Source: Halobacillus sp. Marseille-P3879 | Lineage (GTDB): Bacteria; Bacillota; Bacilli; Bacillales; Halobacillaceae | Assembly: GCF_900240285.1 (NCBI RefSeq) | Contig: NZ_OESS01000003.1 | Coordinates: forward strand, 1 to 64,000 | Direction: 5' to 3' | Length of the DNA: 64,000 nt | Shown here: piece after piece, positions 36,887 through 45,623 of the stretch | Layout of the letters: the number at the start of each line of letters is the position of its first letter | How positions within the stretch are numbered: position 1 is the first letter of the stretch | Notes under the pieces: generated by a model | What the model was told of the DNA's origin: nothing | What the model saw: the letters and a program-made list of their open reading frames with translations, nothing else | Database searches by the model: none | Position numbers and translations under genes: made by a program

Positions 36887-38407
36887 ATGAGTAATGTCAA
36901 TGTCGTACATAAAGTACGTCAAGAACTCCAAGAAAAAGTGAAAGATGTCAAATTATATATTGATGGAAAGTTCATAGTTGCTGAATCAAATGAACAATTT
37001 GACAATATCGAACCGTTCACCAATGCAAGAATTAACTCAGTTGCTTCTGGTGCAAGAACCGATATTGATAAGGCAGCTAAGGCAGCTAGAAAAGCATTTA
37101 AAGGGGAATGGGGAGGCTTACCGCAACAACAACGATTGGATTATATATATAAGATTGCCGATTCCATTGATCGCCACGTAGAAGAGCTGGCTCACCTGGA
37201 ATCTTATGACACTGGATTGCCAATCTTCCTGACGAAAAAAATGGTAAGTCGTGCTTCTAAGAATTTCCGCTTTTATGCGGAAATGGTTTCCAGTCAAATG
37301 TACGGAGATGCCTATCAGGTTGACGATGAATTTTTAAACTATACCATTCGCAAACCAGTTGGTATTGCTGGTTTGATCACTCCATGGAATGCACCTTTCA
37401 TGCTAGAAACTTGGAAAATAGCGCCCGCACTAGCAACCGGAAATACGGTGATCCTTAAGCCAGCGGAATGGTCGCCACTAACGGCGAACAAACTGGCGGA
37501 AATCATTGACGAAGAAGTCGATCTACCGGATGGCGTTTTCAATGTTGTCCACGGCTACGGAGAGACCGCCGGAGCTTCCCTGGTAGCTCATGAGGATGTC
37601 GAGCTCATTTCCTTTACTGGGGAAACGACTACAGGCTCAGAGATCATGAAAAATGGAGCGGATTCACTGAAACGTTTTTCCATGGAGCTTGGGGGAAAAT
37701 CGCCGATTATCATATTCGATGATGCGGATTTAGACAGGGCTTTGGATGCCTGTACATGGGGGATATTCTCTTTCAACGGAGAACGGTGTACGGCGAATTC
37801 AAGATTATATGTCCATGAAGATATTGCTGAAGATTTTGTCAAAGCATTAAAAGAAAGGATAAGCAATATCAAAGTAGGCGATCCATTGGATGAAAAAACC
37901 GAAGTCGGACCGTTGATCCATACCAATCATTATAAAAACGTTAAAGGGTACATCGAACTAGCGGAACAGGAAGGATGCGAAGTCTTTCAAGGAAATGTTC
38001 CTGAAGAGCACAGTCAAGGTAATTATATTCCGCCTACGATTCTATTGAACGCTGATAATTCCATGAGAGTAGTTCAGGAAGAGGTTTTTGGTCCAGTACT
38101 TACAGTTATGACTTTCAAAGAGGAAGAGGAAGTTATTGAAAAGGCAAATGATGTCCGTTACGGATTGGCTGGTTATGTTTGGACGAAAGACATCCAACGG
38201 GGCCATCGGGTATCACAAGCGGTAGATGCCGGTATGCTCTGGATCAATTCACAGAATGTTCGGGATCTGCGCACACCGTTTGGTGGTTCTAAGCATAGTG
38301 GAATTGGCCGTGAAGGCGGTTACTACGCTTTTGAATTCTATACCGAAATGCAAGTCATTCACGTAGCTATTGGAGAACACAGAATTCCACAATTCGGTAA
38401 AAATTAA
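36887..38407 (+). CDS. hpaE: 5-carboxymethyl-2-hydroxymuconate semialdehyde dehydrogenase
   Basis: An ALDH-superfamily enzyme of 506 residues that oxidises the ring-cleavage product of homoprotocatechuate with NAD. It shows LITPWNAPFMLETWKIAPAL, SFTGETTTGSEIM, the catalytic glutamate in FSMELGGKSP near residue 270, the cysteine in FNGERCTANSR near 304 (typical of HpaE), and EEVFGPVLTVM. GGAGGAAG precedes the ATG. It is the first gene of hpaE-hpaB-hpaD-hpaC-ribF-like-dapA-like, with gaps of 10-40 bases. Confidence 0.92.
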   Translation: MSNVNVVHKVRQELQEKVKDVKLYIDGKFIVAESNEQFDNIEPFTNARINSVASGARTDIDKAAKAARKAFKGEWGGLPQQQRLDYIYKIADSIDRHVEELAHLESYDTGLPIFLTKKMVSRASKNFRFYAEMVSSQMYGDAYQVDDEFLNYTIRKPVGIAGLITPWNAPFMLETWKIAPALATGNTVILKPAEWSPLTANKLAEIIDEEVDLPDGVFNVVHGYGETAGASLVAHEDVELISFTGETTTGSEIMKNGADSLKRFSMELGGKSPIIIFDDADLDRALDACTWGIFSFNGERCTANSRLYVHEDIAEDFVKALKERISNIKVGDPLDEKTEVGPLIHTNHYKNVKGYIELAEQEGCEVFQGNVPEEHSQGNYIPPTILLNADNSMRVVQEEVFGPVLTVMTFKEEEEVIEKANDVRYGLAGYVWTKDIQRGHRVSQAVDAGMLWINSQNVRDLRTPFGGSKHSGIGREGGYYAFEFYTEMQVIHVAIGEHRIPQFGKN

Positions 38408-38428
38408 TTTTATAAGGAGGAATATTTT

Positions 38429-39904
38429 ATGCCAGCAAAAACAGGTGCTGAGTACATTGAACGATTGAAAAAAGCGAAAAACAACATTTACATTCATGGA
38501 GAAAGAGTAGAAGATCCAACCAGCCATCCTGCGTTTAAAAACGTGATTCAATCCATGTCTAAGTTATATGATCGACAATATGAAAAGCCAGATAAAATGC
38601 TTTACACTTCCCCTCAAACTGGGGATAAGGTGGGGATGACTTTTCACCGACCAGAGACGGTTGAAGACTTGATCAACAGAAGAGAAGCTATCCAAGAGTG
38701 GGCGAGAATTTCCGGTGGTATGATGGGACGTACCCCAGATTATTTGAACGCCGAAGTCATGGCAATGGGTGTAGCAAATAACTTGTTTGCAGAAGCTGAT
38801 CCAATGTTCGCTGAAAATGCGAAAAACTACTATGACTATGCTCGAGAAAATGATGTTAGTTTAACGCATACGTTAATCCATCCTCAAGTAAACCGACAAA
38901 AAGCACAGCATGAGCAAAAAGATGCAAACGTTGCTTTGCATTTGGTAGAGGAACGATCCGACGGAATTATCGTGGATGGTGCTCGACTCCTGGCTACGCA
39001 GGGTGGCATCACAGATGAAATTCTAGTTTTTCCTTCAACCGTGAAAAAAGCAGGCGAGCTGGATGACCCGTACTCTCTAGCATTCGTCGTACCAAACAAC
39101 ACACCTGGGTTGAAATATATCAGCCGTGAATCGTTTGACTACGGTAAAAACGAATGGGATCACCCAATGAGCAGCCGATTCGAAGAAGGAGACTCCATCG
39201 TTTATTTTGATAACGTTTTCGTACCTTGGGAGAAAGTATTTGTATGCGGAAACTCATCTATCTGTAATCGGACTTTCTTAGAAACGAACGCTGTTGTGCA
39301 TATGTCCCACCAGGTAGTCGCTAAGAACATTGTTAAAACGGAATTCGTACTCGGGGTTATCTTGAGTGTCATGGATGCTATCGGTATTGATAAGTTCCAA
39401 CATGTGATGGATAAAGGAACGGAAGTTATGTTGATTCTCGAAAATATGAAATCCCATCTATACAAGGCTGAACATAACGCAAAACTAGATAAATGGGGAA
39501 CGATGACCCCAGACTTTGAAGCATTGAATGCCGCAAGAAATTGGTATCCGAGAGTCTACCCTAGAATTACAGAAATTCTACGTATTTTAGGTGCTTCTGG
39601 ATTGATGGGTATTCCATCAGAAGCAGATTTTCACCATGAAGAAATCGGTCCACTGCTAGATCGAGCTTTACAGGCCAAAAATCTTCAAGGTTATGACCGG
39701 GTTAAGCTTTTCCGTTTAGCGTGGGATATAACGATGAGTGCTTTCGGAAGCAGACAAACGCACTATGAATACTACTTCTTTGGTGATCCAATTAAAATGG
39801 GAATGACTTATTTTGAACAATTTGATAAAGAGCCGATGAAAGCGTATGCACAGGATTTTTTGAAGAATATCAAGTCGTCTAAACCAGATCTTTCAAGAGT
39901 GTGA
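38429..39904 (+). CDS. hpaB: 4-hydroxyphenylacetate 3-monooxygenase, oxygenase component
   Basis: HpaB hydroxylates 4-hydroxyphenylacetate to 3,4-dihydroxyphenylacetate with FADH2 supplied by HpaC. The 491-residue product starts GAEYIERLKKAKNNIYIHGE and contains SGGMMGRTPDYLNA near residue 93, LTHTLIHPQVNR near 140, the flavin/substrate loop LLATQGGITDEILVFPS and MSSRFEEGDSIVYFDNVFVPWE, all typical. AAGGAGGAA precedes the ATG. Its stop overlaps the hpaD leader. Related 4-hydroxybenzoate or phenol hydroxylases share this fold, but the neighbours fix the role. Confidence 0.94.
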   Translation: MPAKTGAEYIERLKKAKNNIYIHGERVEDPTSHPAFKNVIQSMSKLYDRQYEKPDKMLYTSPQTGDKVGMTFHRPETVEDLINRREAIQEWARISGGMMGRTPDYLNAEVMAMGVANNLFAEADPMFAENAKNYYDYARENDVSLTHTLIHPQVNRQKAQHEQKDANVALHLVEERSDGIIVDGARLLATQGGITDEILVFPSTVKKAGELDDPYSLAFVVPNNTPGLKYISRESFDYGKNEWDHPMSSRFEEGDSIVYFDNVFVPWEKVFVCGNSSICNRTFLETNAVVHMSHQVVAKNIVKTEFVLGVILSVMDAIGIDKFQHVMDKGTEVMLILENMKSHLYKAEHNAKLDKWGTMTPDFEALNAARNWYPRVYPRITEILRILGASGLMGIPSEADFHHEEIGPLLDRALQAKNLQGYDRVKLFRLAWDITMSAFGSRQTHYEYYFFGDPIKMGMTYFEQFDKEPMKAYAQDFLKNIKSSKPDLSRV

Positions 39905-39915
39905 GGAGGAAAAAT

Positions 39916-40896
39916 ATGAGCTTTGACATTATTCGTTCAGGTAGAGCCGTGCTCCATGTAACCGACCTAGAAGAATCAAAGAAATTTTATGATGCCCTGG
40001 GGTTTATTGTAACTGAAGAATCGGACACAGAACTTTATTTACGTGGGTTGGAAGAACATAACCATCATAGTTTGCTGCTTAAGAAAAAAGAATCTCCGAT
40101 ACTTGAAGTCATCAGTTATAAAGTGAGGACAGATGACGATTTAGATCAATTAGCTGCTAAACTCGAGCAGGATGGTAACCAAATTAAATGGCTTGACAAA
40201 GGAACACAAAAAGCATTGGGAAGAGCGTTCCGCTATCAAGATATTTCCGGTTTACCCGTCGAATTTTATGTAGAAATGGATACAGTAGAAAGAAAACTTC
40301 AACAATATCAACTTTATAAAGGGGCAAAAGTCCAGCGTATTGATCATTTTAACTGCATGGTATCTGATGTAGAACAAGCCCATGATTACTATATTGAAGA
40401 ACTAGGTTATGCTTGCTCAGAATACACGGCCGGTGAAGAAGATAAAATTTGGGCGGCATGGCTTCATCGAAAACCAAGCGTTCACGACGTCGCTTTCATG
40501 AATGGTCCCGGACCTAGACTCCACCATATTGGGTTCTGGTTGAACGATCCAATGAGCTTGATCCATGGATGTGATGTTCTAGCTTCTCTTGGCTATAGTC
40601 CGAATATTGAAAGAGGTCCAGGCCGGCACGGACTGTCCAATGCTTTCTTCCTTTATTTACGCGATCCGGATGGACATCGAATTGAGCTATATAATGGAGA
40701 TTATTTCACCGGGGATCCAGATTCCAAACCTCTACGCTGGGAACTGGATGACCCTATGAGGCAAACGTTCTGGGGACATGAAGCACCAGATAGCTGGTTT
40801 GATGAAGCCACAGAAGTATTGAATGTTTACACGAATGAAAAAGTTGAAACTAAGGAAGCCAAGTTAAAGAAAAGAAAACCGACGTTTGTCATTTAA
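39916..40896 (+). CDS. hpaD: 3,4-dihydroxyphenylacetate 2,3-dioxygenase (VOC type)
   Basis: A type I extradiol dioxygenase of 326 residues with two vicinal-oxygen-chelate domains. The first covers about residues 1-125 (AVLHVTDLEESKKFYDALGF). The catalytic second domain carries the three metal ligands: His in RIDHFNCMVSD near 142, His in PRLHHIGFWL near 203 and Glu in DPDGHRIELYNGDY near 255. Iron or manganese binding is expected. ATG 39916 with GAGGAGGAAAA upstream is preferred. It opens the ring between hydroxylation by HpaB and oxidation by HpaE. Confidence 0.92.
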   Translation: MSFDIIRSGRAVLHVTDLEESKKFYDALGFIVTEESDTELYLRGLEEHNHHSLLLKKKESPILEVISYKVRTDDDLDQLAAKLEQDGNQIKWLDKGTQKALGRAFRYQDISGLPVEFYVEMDTVERKLQQYQLYKGAKVQRIDHFNCMVSDVEQAHDYYIEELGYACSEYTAGEEDKIWAAWLHRKPSVHDVAFMNGPGPRLHHIGFWLNDPMSLIHGCDVLASLGYSPNIERGPGRHGLSNAFFLYLRDPDGHRIELYNGDYFTGDPDSKPLRWELDDPMRQTFWGHEAPDSWFDEATEVLNVYTNEKVETKEAKLKKRKPTFVI

Positions 40897-40934
40897 CGAA
40901 TGGATATCAAAAAAACAAATAAGAGGTGATCAAG

Positions 40935-41393
40935 ATGGACGATCGCATGTTCAGATCGGCAATGGGTAAATTCGCTACAGGAGTCACTGTCATTGCCTCG
41001 GAATCAAATGGAGAAACACACGGAATGACCGCTAATGCTTTTATGTCTGTATCTTTGGACCCTAAATTGGTATTGATATCTGTAGGATCCAACGCGAAAA
41101 TGAACAAGGTCATTCAAGAATCTCAAAAGTTCACGGTAAATGTTTTATCTGGAACCCAGAAAGAAATGTCTATGATATTTGCTGGCCAAATCAAACAAGA
41201 GCAAGAGGTAGACTTTGGACTTTTTGAGGGAATGCCGATCATTGAAGATTCGTTAGTAAGCTTAGCTTGCAATGTTTATGATACACATGAAGCGGGTGAT
41301 CATACCCTTTACATCGGGGAAGTAATCAACCTGAATCTTAAAGATGGTGAACCTTTAGCGTTTTTCGAAGGAAAGTATAAACAAGTGATGTAA
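40935..41393 (+). CDS. hpaC: Flavin reductase, HpaC component
   Basis: A short-chain NAD(P)H:flavin reductase of 152 residues (Flavin_Reduct domain). It has FRSAMGKFATGVTVIAS, THGMTANAFMSVSLDPKLVLISV and KFTVNVLSGTQKEMS, then DHTLYIGEVINL. It supplies reduced flavin to HpaB. ATG 40935 follows AAGAGGTGATC. It lies 38 bases after hpaD and 25 before the FAD-synthetase-like gene. Confidence 0.9.
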   Translation: MDDRMFRSAMGKFATGVTVIASESNGETHGMTANAFMSVSLDPKLVLISVGSNAKMNKVIQESQKFTVNVLSGTQKEMSMIFAGQIKQEQEVDFGLFEGMPIIEDSLVSLACNVYDTHEAGDHTLYIGEVINLNLKDGEPLAFFEGKYKQVM

Positions 41394-41418
41394 AACTATT
41401 ACAGAGGAGGGACGGAAC

Positions 41419-42294
41419 TTGAAGACGATTAAAGTAGATTACCCTATACAAAATAACGTGAGGAAGAATAAAGAAGATTGTGTGATAGCCTTAGGTTTCT
41501 TTGATGGAGTGCATTTGGGTCATCAGAAAATTATACAGACTGCCAAAAAAATAGCTGCCAATAATAATTTAAAGTTAGCCGTGATGACTTTTTTTCCTCA
41601 TCCCTCTTCTGTAATAAAAAAAGGAAAACAAATCACAAGCTATCTTACTCCATTGGCCGTAAAAGAGAAAAGGTTCAAAGAGCTGGGTGTCGATATCATG
41701 TATGTAGTCGAATTCAATGAAAAGGTAGCAAAGATCCCTCATTATAAATTCGTCGATGACTACCTATGTGGATTGTCTTGCAAACATGCGGTAGCTGGAT
41801 TTGATTATAAGTATGGGTTCAAAGGAAAAGGAGACATGGCACAACTTCCTATCGATAGTAAAGGGAGGTTCGAAGTCACTACTGTGTCTAAACTCTCGAT
41901 GTACGAACAAAAAGTAAGTTCAACTTTACTTCGGAGTTTTCTGTCTACTGGAAAGGTAGAAAATATCCCTGATTACTTGGGAGACCGCTATAAAATGCTA
42001 GGAACCATGATAGGGAGGGGCAAAGAGATCGCATTTTATTTTGACCCCGATTACTCCCTCCCTTGCATGGGAACCTATGAAGTGACTATTTCCACTAGCA
42101 ATATGGAAGCCAAAGGGTTTTGTGAAGTGGATATGAATGCGTTACCAGGAAAACTGCTCGTCACTCTTTTCCATGATTCCATCATAGGATCTTATGAGAT
42201 TGTCGAGCTTAATTGGAATAACTTTATTGCAGATTTACAAATGAATGAGCTTCACGCTCAAACCGATTTTAACCATATGTATGTCAGTCAATGA
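41419..42294 (+). CDS. RibF-like FAD synthetase without a recognisable riboflavin-kinase motif
   Basis: This 291-residue protein carries the FMN adenylyltransferase domain of RibF. The nucleotidyltransferase loop is GFFDGVHLGHQKI near residue 28, followed by FFPHPSSV, GFDYKYGFKGKGD near 125 and SSTLLRSFLSTGKVE near 160. The usual RibF riboflavin-kinase domain should show GRxxGxPTANI after that; here the segment reads GTMIGRGKEIAFYFD with no PTAN, so kinase activity is doubtful. The start is TTG with GAGGAGG upstream. Within the FAD-dependent hydroxylase operon it probably makes FAD from FMN for HpaB and HpaC. Confidence 0.82.
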   Translation: MKTIKVDYPIQNNVRKNKEDCVIALGFFDGVHLGHQKIIQTAKKIAANNNLKLAVMTFFPHPSSVIKKGKQITSYLTPLAVKEKRFKELGVDIMYVVEFNEKVAKIPHYKFVDDYLCGLSCKHAVAGFDYKYGFKGKGDMAQLPIDSKGRFEVTTVSKLSMYEQKVSSTLLRSFLSTGKVENIPDYLGDRYKMLGTMIGRGKEIAFYFDPDYSLPCMGTYEVTISTSNMEAKGFCEVDMNALPGKLLVTLFHDSIIGSYEIVELNWNNFIADLQMNELHAQTDFNHMYVSQ

Positions 42295-42328
42295 TTGAAT
42301 GATTGTTTATTAATGAGGAGGAATTATA

Positions 42329-43249
42329 ATGGCAAGAGATTATACGGAAATCAAATCTAGATTAAGAGGTTCTATCACCCCTGTTATTACACCATTTAAA
42401 GCAAACCATGATGTGGATTTAGATAAATTCGCGGAATTGATTGAATTTCAATTGGAGAATGGTACCCATGGTATCTCCGTCACAGGTACTTCAGGCGAAC
42501 CTAGTTCCTTAAGTGTTGAAGAAAGAGAACAAGTAATGCAAAAAGCGATTAAAACAATCAATGGGCGAGTCCCTTTCGTACCCGGAACCGGGTCTACCAA
42601 TCACGAGGAAACCATGCGCTTAACGAAAAAGGCTGAGGCGCTGGGTGCAGATGCTGCTATGGTCATCGTACCGTATTATAATAAACCTAACCAACAAGCA
42701 TTATATAAACATTTTAAAACAGTGGCTGATGCGGTTGATATCCCGATTATCATCTATAATATTCCAGGGCGTACCGCGACCAACCTTCATGTCGATACTT
42801 TGGCTAAACTGAATGAGGATTGCCCGAACATTATTGGTGTTAAAGAGTCAAATAAGGACTTTGAACATGTCAATCGTGTACTGCAGCGATGTGGCAAGGA
42901 TTTTCTCCTATTATCAGGAATTGAACTCCTCTGTTACCCAATGCTTACGATTGGAGGTGTAGGATCCGTCAGTGCTACAGCGAATGTTTTGCCTGGTAAA
43001 GTGGCACAAATGCATGATGCTTGGTTCGATGGAGATGTGGAAACCGCACAAAATCTCCACTATGAGCTCATGGAATTGAACGATGTCTTGTTCAAAGATA
43101 CCAACCCAGCCCCGGTGAAAGCAGCACTCGGCATGATGGGAAGAATCGAACCTGTTTTAAGACTCCCAATGGACCTGCCATCACAAGAATTGCAGGATGA
43201 AATCCAACAAACTTTAGAGAAATATGGTATTGCCTTGCAATACGCTTAA
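42329..43249 (+). CDS. DapA-family aldolase, probably pathway aldolase (HpaI role)
   Basis: A TIM-barrel N-acetylneuraminate lyase/DapA family protein of 306 residues. The pyruvate-binding loop is VTGTSGEPSSLS near residue 48, the tyrosine is in IIIYNIPGRTATNL near 138, and the Schiff-base lysine is in IIGVKESNKD near 167. In this operon it is well placed to split 2,4-dihydroxyhept-2-enedioate into pyruvate and succinate semialdehyde, a near relative of the pyruvate plus aspartate-semialdehyde chemistry of DapA. No classical HpaI is present. It could still be a biosynthetic DapA. GAGGAGGAA precedes the ATG. Confidence 0.82.
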   Translation: MARDYTEIKSRLRGSITPVITPFKANHDVDLDKFAELIEFQLENGTHGISVTGTSGEPSSLSVEEREQVMQKAIKTINGRVPFVPGTGSTNHEETMRLTKKAEALGADAAMVIVPYYNKPNQQALYKHFKTVADAVDIPIIIYNIPGRTATNLHVDTLAKLNEDCPNIIGVKESNKDFEHVNRVLQRCGKDFLLLSGIELLCYPMLTIGGVGSVSATANVLPGKVAQMHDAWFDGDVETAQNLHYELMELNDVLFKDTNPAPVKAALGMMGRIEPVLRLPMDLPSQELQDEIQQTLEKYGIALQYA

Positions 43250-43252
43250 ACA

Positions 43253-43294
43253 GAGAACAGGATGCCCACAAGGGGATCCTGTTCTTTCCTTTTT
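43253..43294 (+). terminator. Terminator of the hpaE operon
   Basis: AGAACAGGAT pairs with ATCCTGTTCT, followed by TTCCTTTTT, right after the aldolase gene. Confidence 0.8.
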
Positions 43295-43516
43295 AATAGT
43301 AAACTTTTAGATGTGATGTTTTTTACTTGGAGTACCTCTCTATGATTCTCTATGATATTGTCATTAAATTAAAAGAATGTTTTATTTACAGAGCTTTTTT
43401 TAAAAAGGGTCCAGGGTGTGATAGGGGGGCCTTGATTTTCACTAGTTTTTTGGTAATGGGGAAGAGTAAAGAAAGCAGACTGTTCTTTCCTTTTTCTCGG
43501 ATGAAAGAGGATTGGA

Positions 43517-43887
43517 ATAGGCATTAAAGCTGCTATTAAGTATTACACTAACATAGGCTTTGAACTAGAAGCCTAACACTTATTCGGCCAATCGGTAACT
43601 TGTGGGGTTAACGAAGAGGACAACCCTTTGTTTTTAACTGCATCTGATTTTGCACGTTACCACCAATGGGAGGGGCTTGTACCCAACCCAAGGAAAAAGA
43701 TCCTATTCATTGATAAAAGTATAATGGATATCAAGTTTCATATGTTTACTATCATATTAAAAGGCTTCCAGAAAAAGATAGGAAGGTGGCAGAACAGCTT
43801 ATGAGGTTGCACATTCCCTCTAACGTAATTTCAATAACGATAGCGAAAACAACACGGATTCCCCAGGGGGGACAAAGGTTTCGCTAA
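43517..43887 (+). pseudogene. Decayed coding sequence, unrecognised
   Basis: Broken reading frames run through this part of a 715-base gap. One reads AAIKYYTNIGFELEA (the opening of a VOC/glyoxalase-like domain), then a stop, then NPLFLTASDFARYHQWEGLV. After a shift near 43730 another reads YVYYHIKRLPEKDRKVAEQL and ends at 43885-43887. They look like one gene disabled by a stop and a frameshift. The family is uncertain. The rest of 43295-43516 shows nothing. Confidence 0.35.
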
Positions 43888-43964
43888 TATATTGAATTTA
43901 TTTTACTAACCAAAAAAATTGGTGATCCGCCATCATGCAGACCACCAATTTTTTATACTCCGTA

Positions 43965-45443
43965 TTAAAAAGGATATTCAAGCTTTTCCTTCTGCACTGA
44001 TATCCATTTTGTTGTGGTGAATTCCTCGACAACCCAATCATGACCAAAACGGCCAATACCGCTATTCTTAACACCCCCGAAGGGAACATTGCTTTCTAAA
44101 ACTGCAGGCATATCGTTTACATGGGTTGTACCTGCTTCAATTTCGAGTGCTAAACGTTCACCTTTTTGGATATCATTCGTAACAATTGCTGCTGAAAGAC
44201 CGAATTCTGTATCATTTGCGATACGGATGGCATCATCATCATCTTCAGCAATAATAATTTGAGCAACAGGACCGAAAACCTCCGTAGAAGCAAGTGTGGA
44301 GTCATTGGAAACATTGGTAAAGACAAATGGAGAAATTACATTTCCATTACGCGCACCTTCGACTGCAACTGTTAATCCTTCCTCTTTTGCTTTTTCTACT
44401 ATTCCCATGATTTTATCGGCTTGTTTATTATTGATAACAGGTCCGATCACTGTTGCAGGATCTTTTGGATCGCCTACTTTGAGTGATTTTACTCGTTCTA
44501 CATATTTCTCTAGAAAAGCATCATATATTCCCTGATGAACAATAATTCGATTTGTGATTGCACAAATTTGACCATTATGCATGAATTTACCGAATATGGC
44601 AATATCTACAGCCTGATCGATATTTGCATCTTCCAAAATTACCAATGGGTTATTTCCACCTAGTTCCAGAGCCATTTGTTTCATTGTGTTTCCAGTTTTT
44701 TCTCTAATATGCTGGCCAACAGCAGTAGAACCGGTGAAACTGATAAAGTCTGAATTTGGGTTGATGATAAATTCGTCTCCTGATTCTTCCGTGTCTGTCA
44801 AAATCGAATTGAATACACCAGCAGGGAGTCCTGCTTCCTCAAGTGCTTTCGCGAAAATCTGTCCTCCAACGAGACCAACCTGAATATCTGGTTTATGCAC
44901 TACAGCATTTCCTAAAGCTAAGGCGGGAAAAATCGTTCTGGTAGCCATATTAAATGGAAAGTTAAAAGGTGTAATCGAAGTAATCACACCTAGAGGCAGG
45001 CGGTAAACACGATTCACCTTGCCTGGTGTATTGGAAGAATATTCTTTCGGAGCATAGATTTTTTCTACCATCGGGATAGCATCATTAATGTCACTGATAC
45101 CGAAACCGAATTCTACTTCCCCTTTTAATGCTGTTCCGCCAGTTTCGCGGATAACCAACTGTATAATATCTTCTTTATTTTCTTCCAAAAAGTTCAATGC
45201 TTTAGTTAAAACTTCTCTTCTTTCCTCAGCACTAGTTCTTGCCCATTCTTTCTGAGCTTTATTTGCTGTTTCAAAAGCATTCCTTATTTGCTCTTTATTT
45301 GCTAATTTAACCGTAGATACCGTTGAGTGATCATACGGGTCTTTAATCTCGTAATCTCTGCCGCTTTTTCCGTCTACCCATTGCCCTCCAATGTAGCTTT
45401 TGTTTATTTGATCTAGTAAAGAGATATCTAATGTTTTTGGCAT
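43965..45443 (-). CDS. Aldehyde dehydrogenase (YfmT/vanillin dehydrogenase-like)
   Basis: A 492-residue ALDH-superfamily enzyme. It has SITPFNFPFNMATRTIFPAL, FTGSTAVGQHI, the catalytic glutamate in MALELGGNNP and the cysteine in HNGQICAITNR (the asparagine-glycine-glutamine-isoleucine form found in benzaldehyde/vanillin-type enzymes), then EVFGPVAQII. ATG 45443 with GGAGGT upstream is chosen over a longer start. It is followed upstream by the iron alcohol dehydrogenase on the same strand, so an alcohol-aldehyde-acid route is likely. The aldehyde is unknown; aromatic aldehydes fit the island. Confidence 0.85.
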   Translation of the reverse strand: MPKTLDISLLDQINKSYIGGQWVDGKSGRDYEIKDPYDHSTVSTVKLANKEQIRNAFETANKAQKEWARTSAEERREVLTKALNFLEENKEDIIQLVIRETGGTALKGEVEFGFGISDINDAIPMVEKIYAPKEYSSNTPGKVNRVYRLPLGVITSITPFNFPFNMATRTIFPALALGNAVVHKPDIQVGLVGGQIFAKALEEAGLPAGVFNSILTDTEESGDEFIINPNSDFISFTGSTAVGQHIREKTGNTMKQMALELGGNNPLVILEDANIDQAVDIAIFGKFMHNGQICAITNRIIVHQGIYDAFLEKYVERVKSLKVGDPKDPATVIGPVINNKQADKIMGIVEKAKEEGLTVAVEGARNGNVISPFVFTNVSNDSTLASTEVFGPVAQIIIAEDDDDAIRIANDTEFGLSAAIVTNDIQKGERLALEIEAGTTHVNDMPAVLESNVPFGGVKNSGIGRFGHDWVVEEFTTTKWISVQKEKLEYPF

Positions 45444-45623
45444 GTAATCTACCTCCAAATATAGTAAAATGACGAATCTGAACATTCCCCTTAAATCGAC
45501 CTCATTACTTTAGCAACTTGTTCGATGGATGATTTCTTTATTCTTATAAGGCATTAATAAAATCCTGAACTATGCTACCAATTATTACTTTCAATAGCAG
45601 TGTTTCTATCCAACCCTATTTTC

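Noticed and set aside
43327-43527. 66-codon open frame after the aldolase
   Set aside because: No ribosome-binding site and low-complexity, unfamiliar product in a decayed region.
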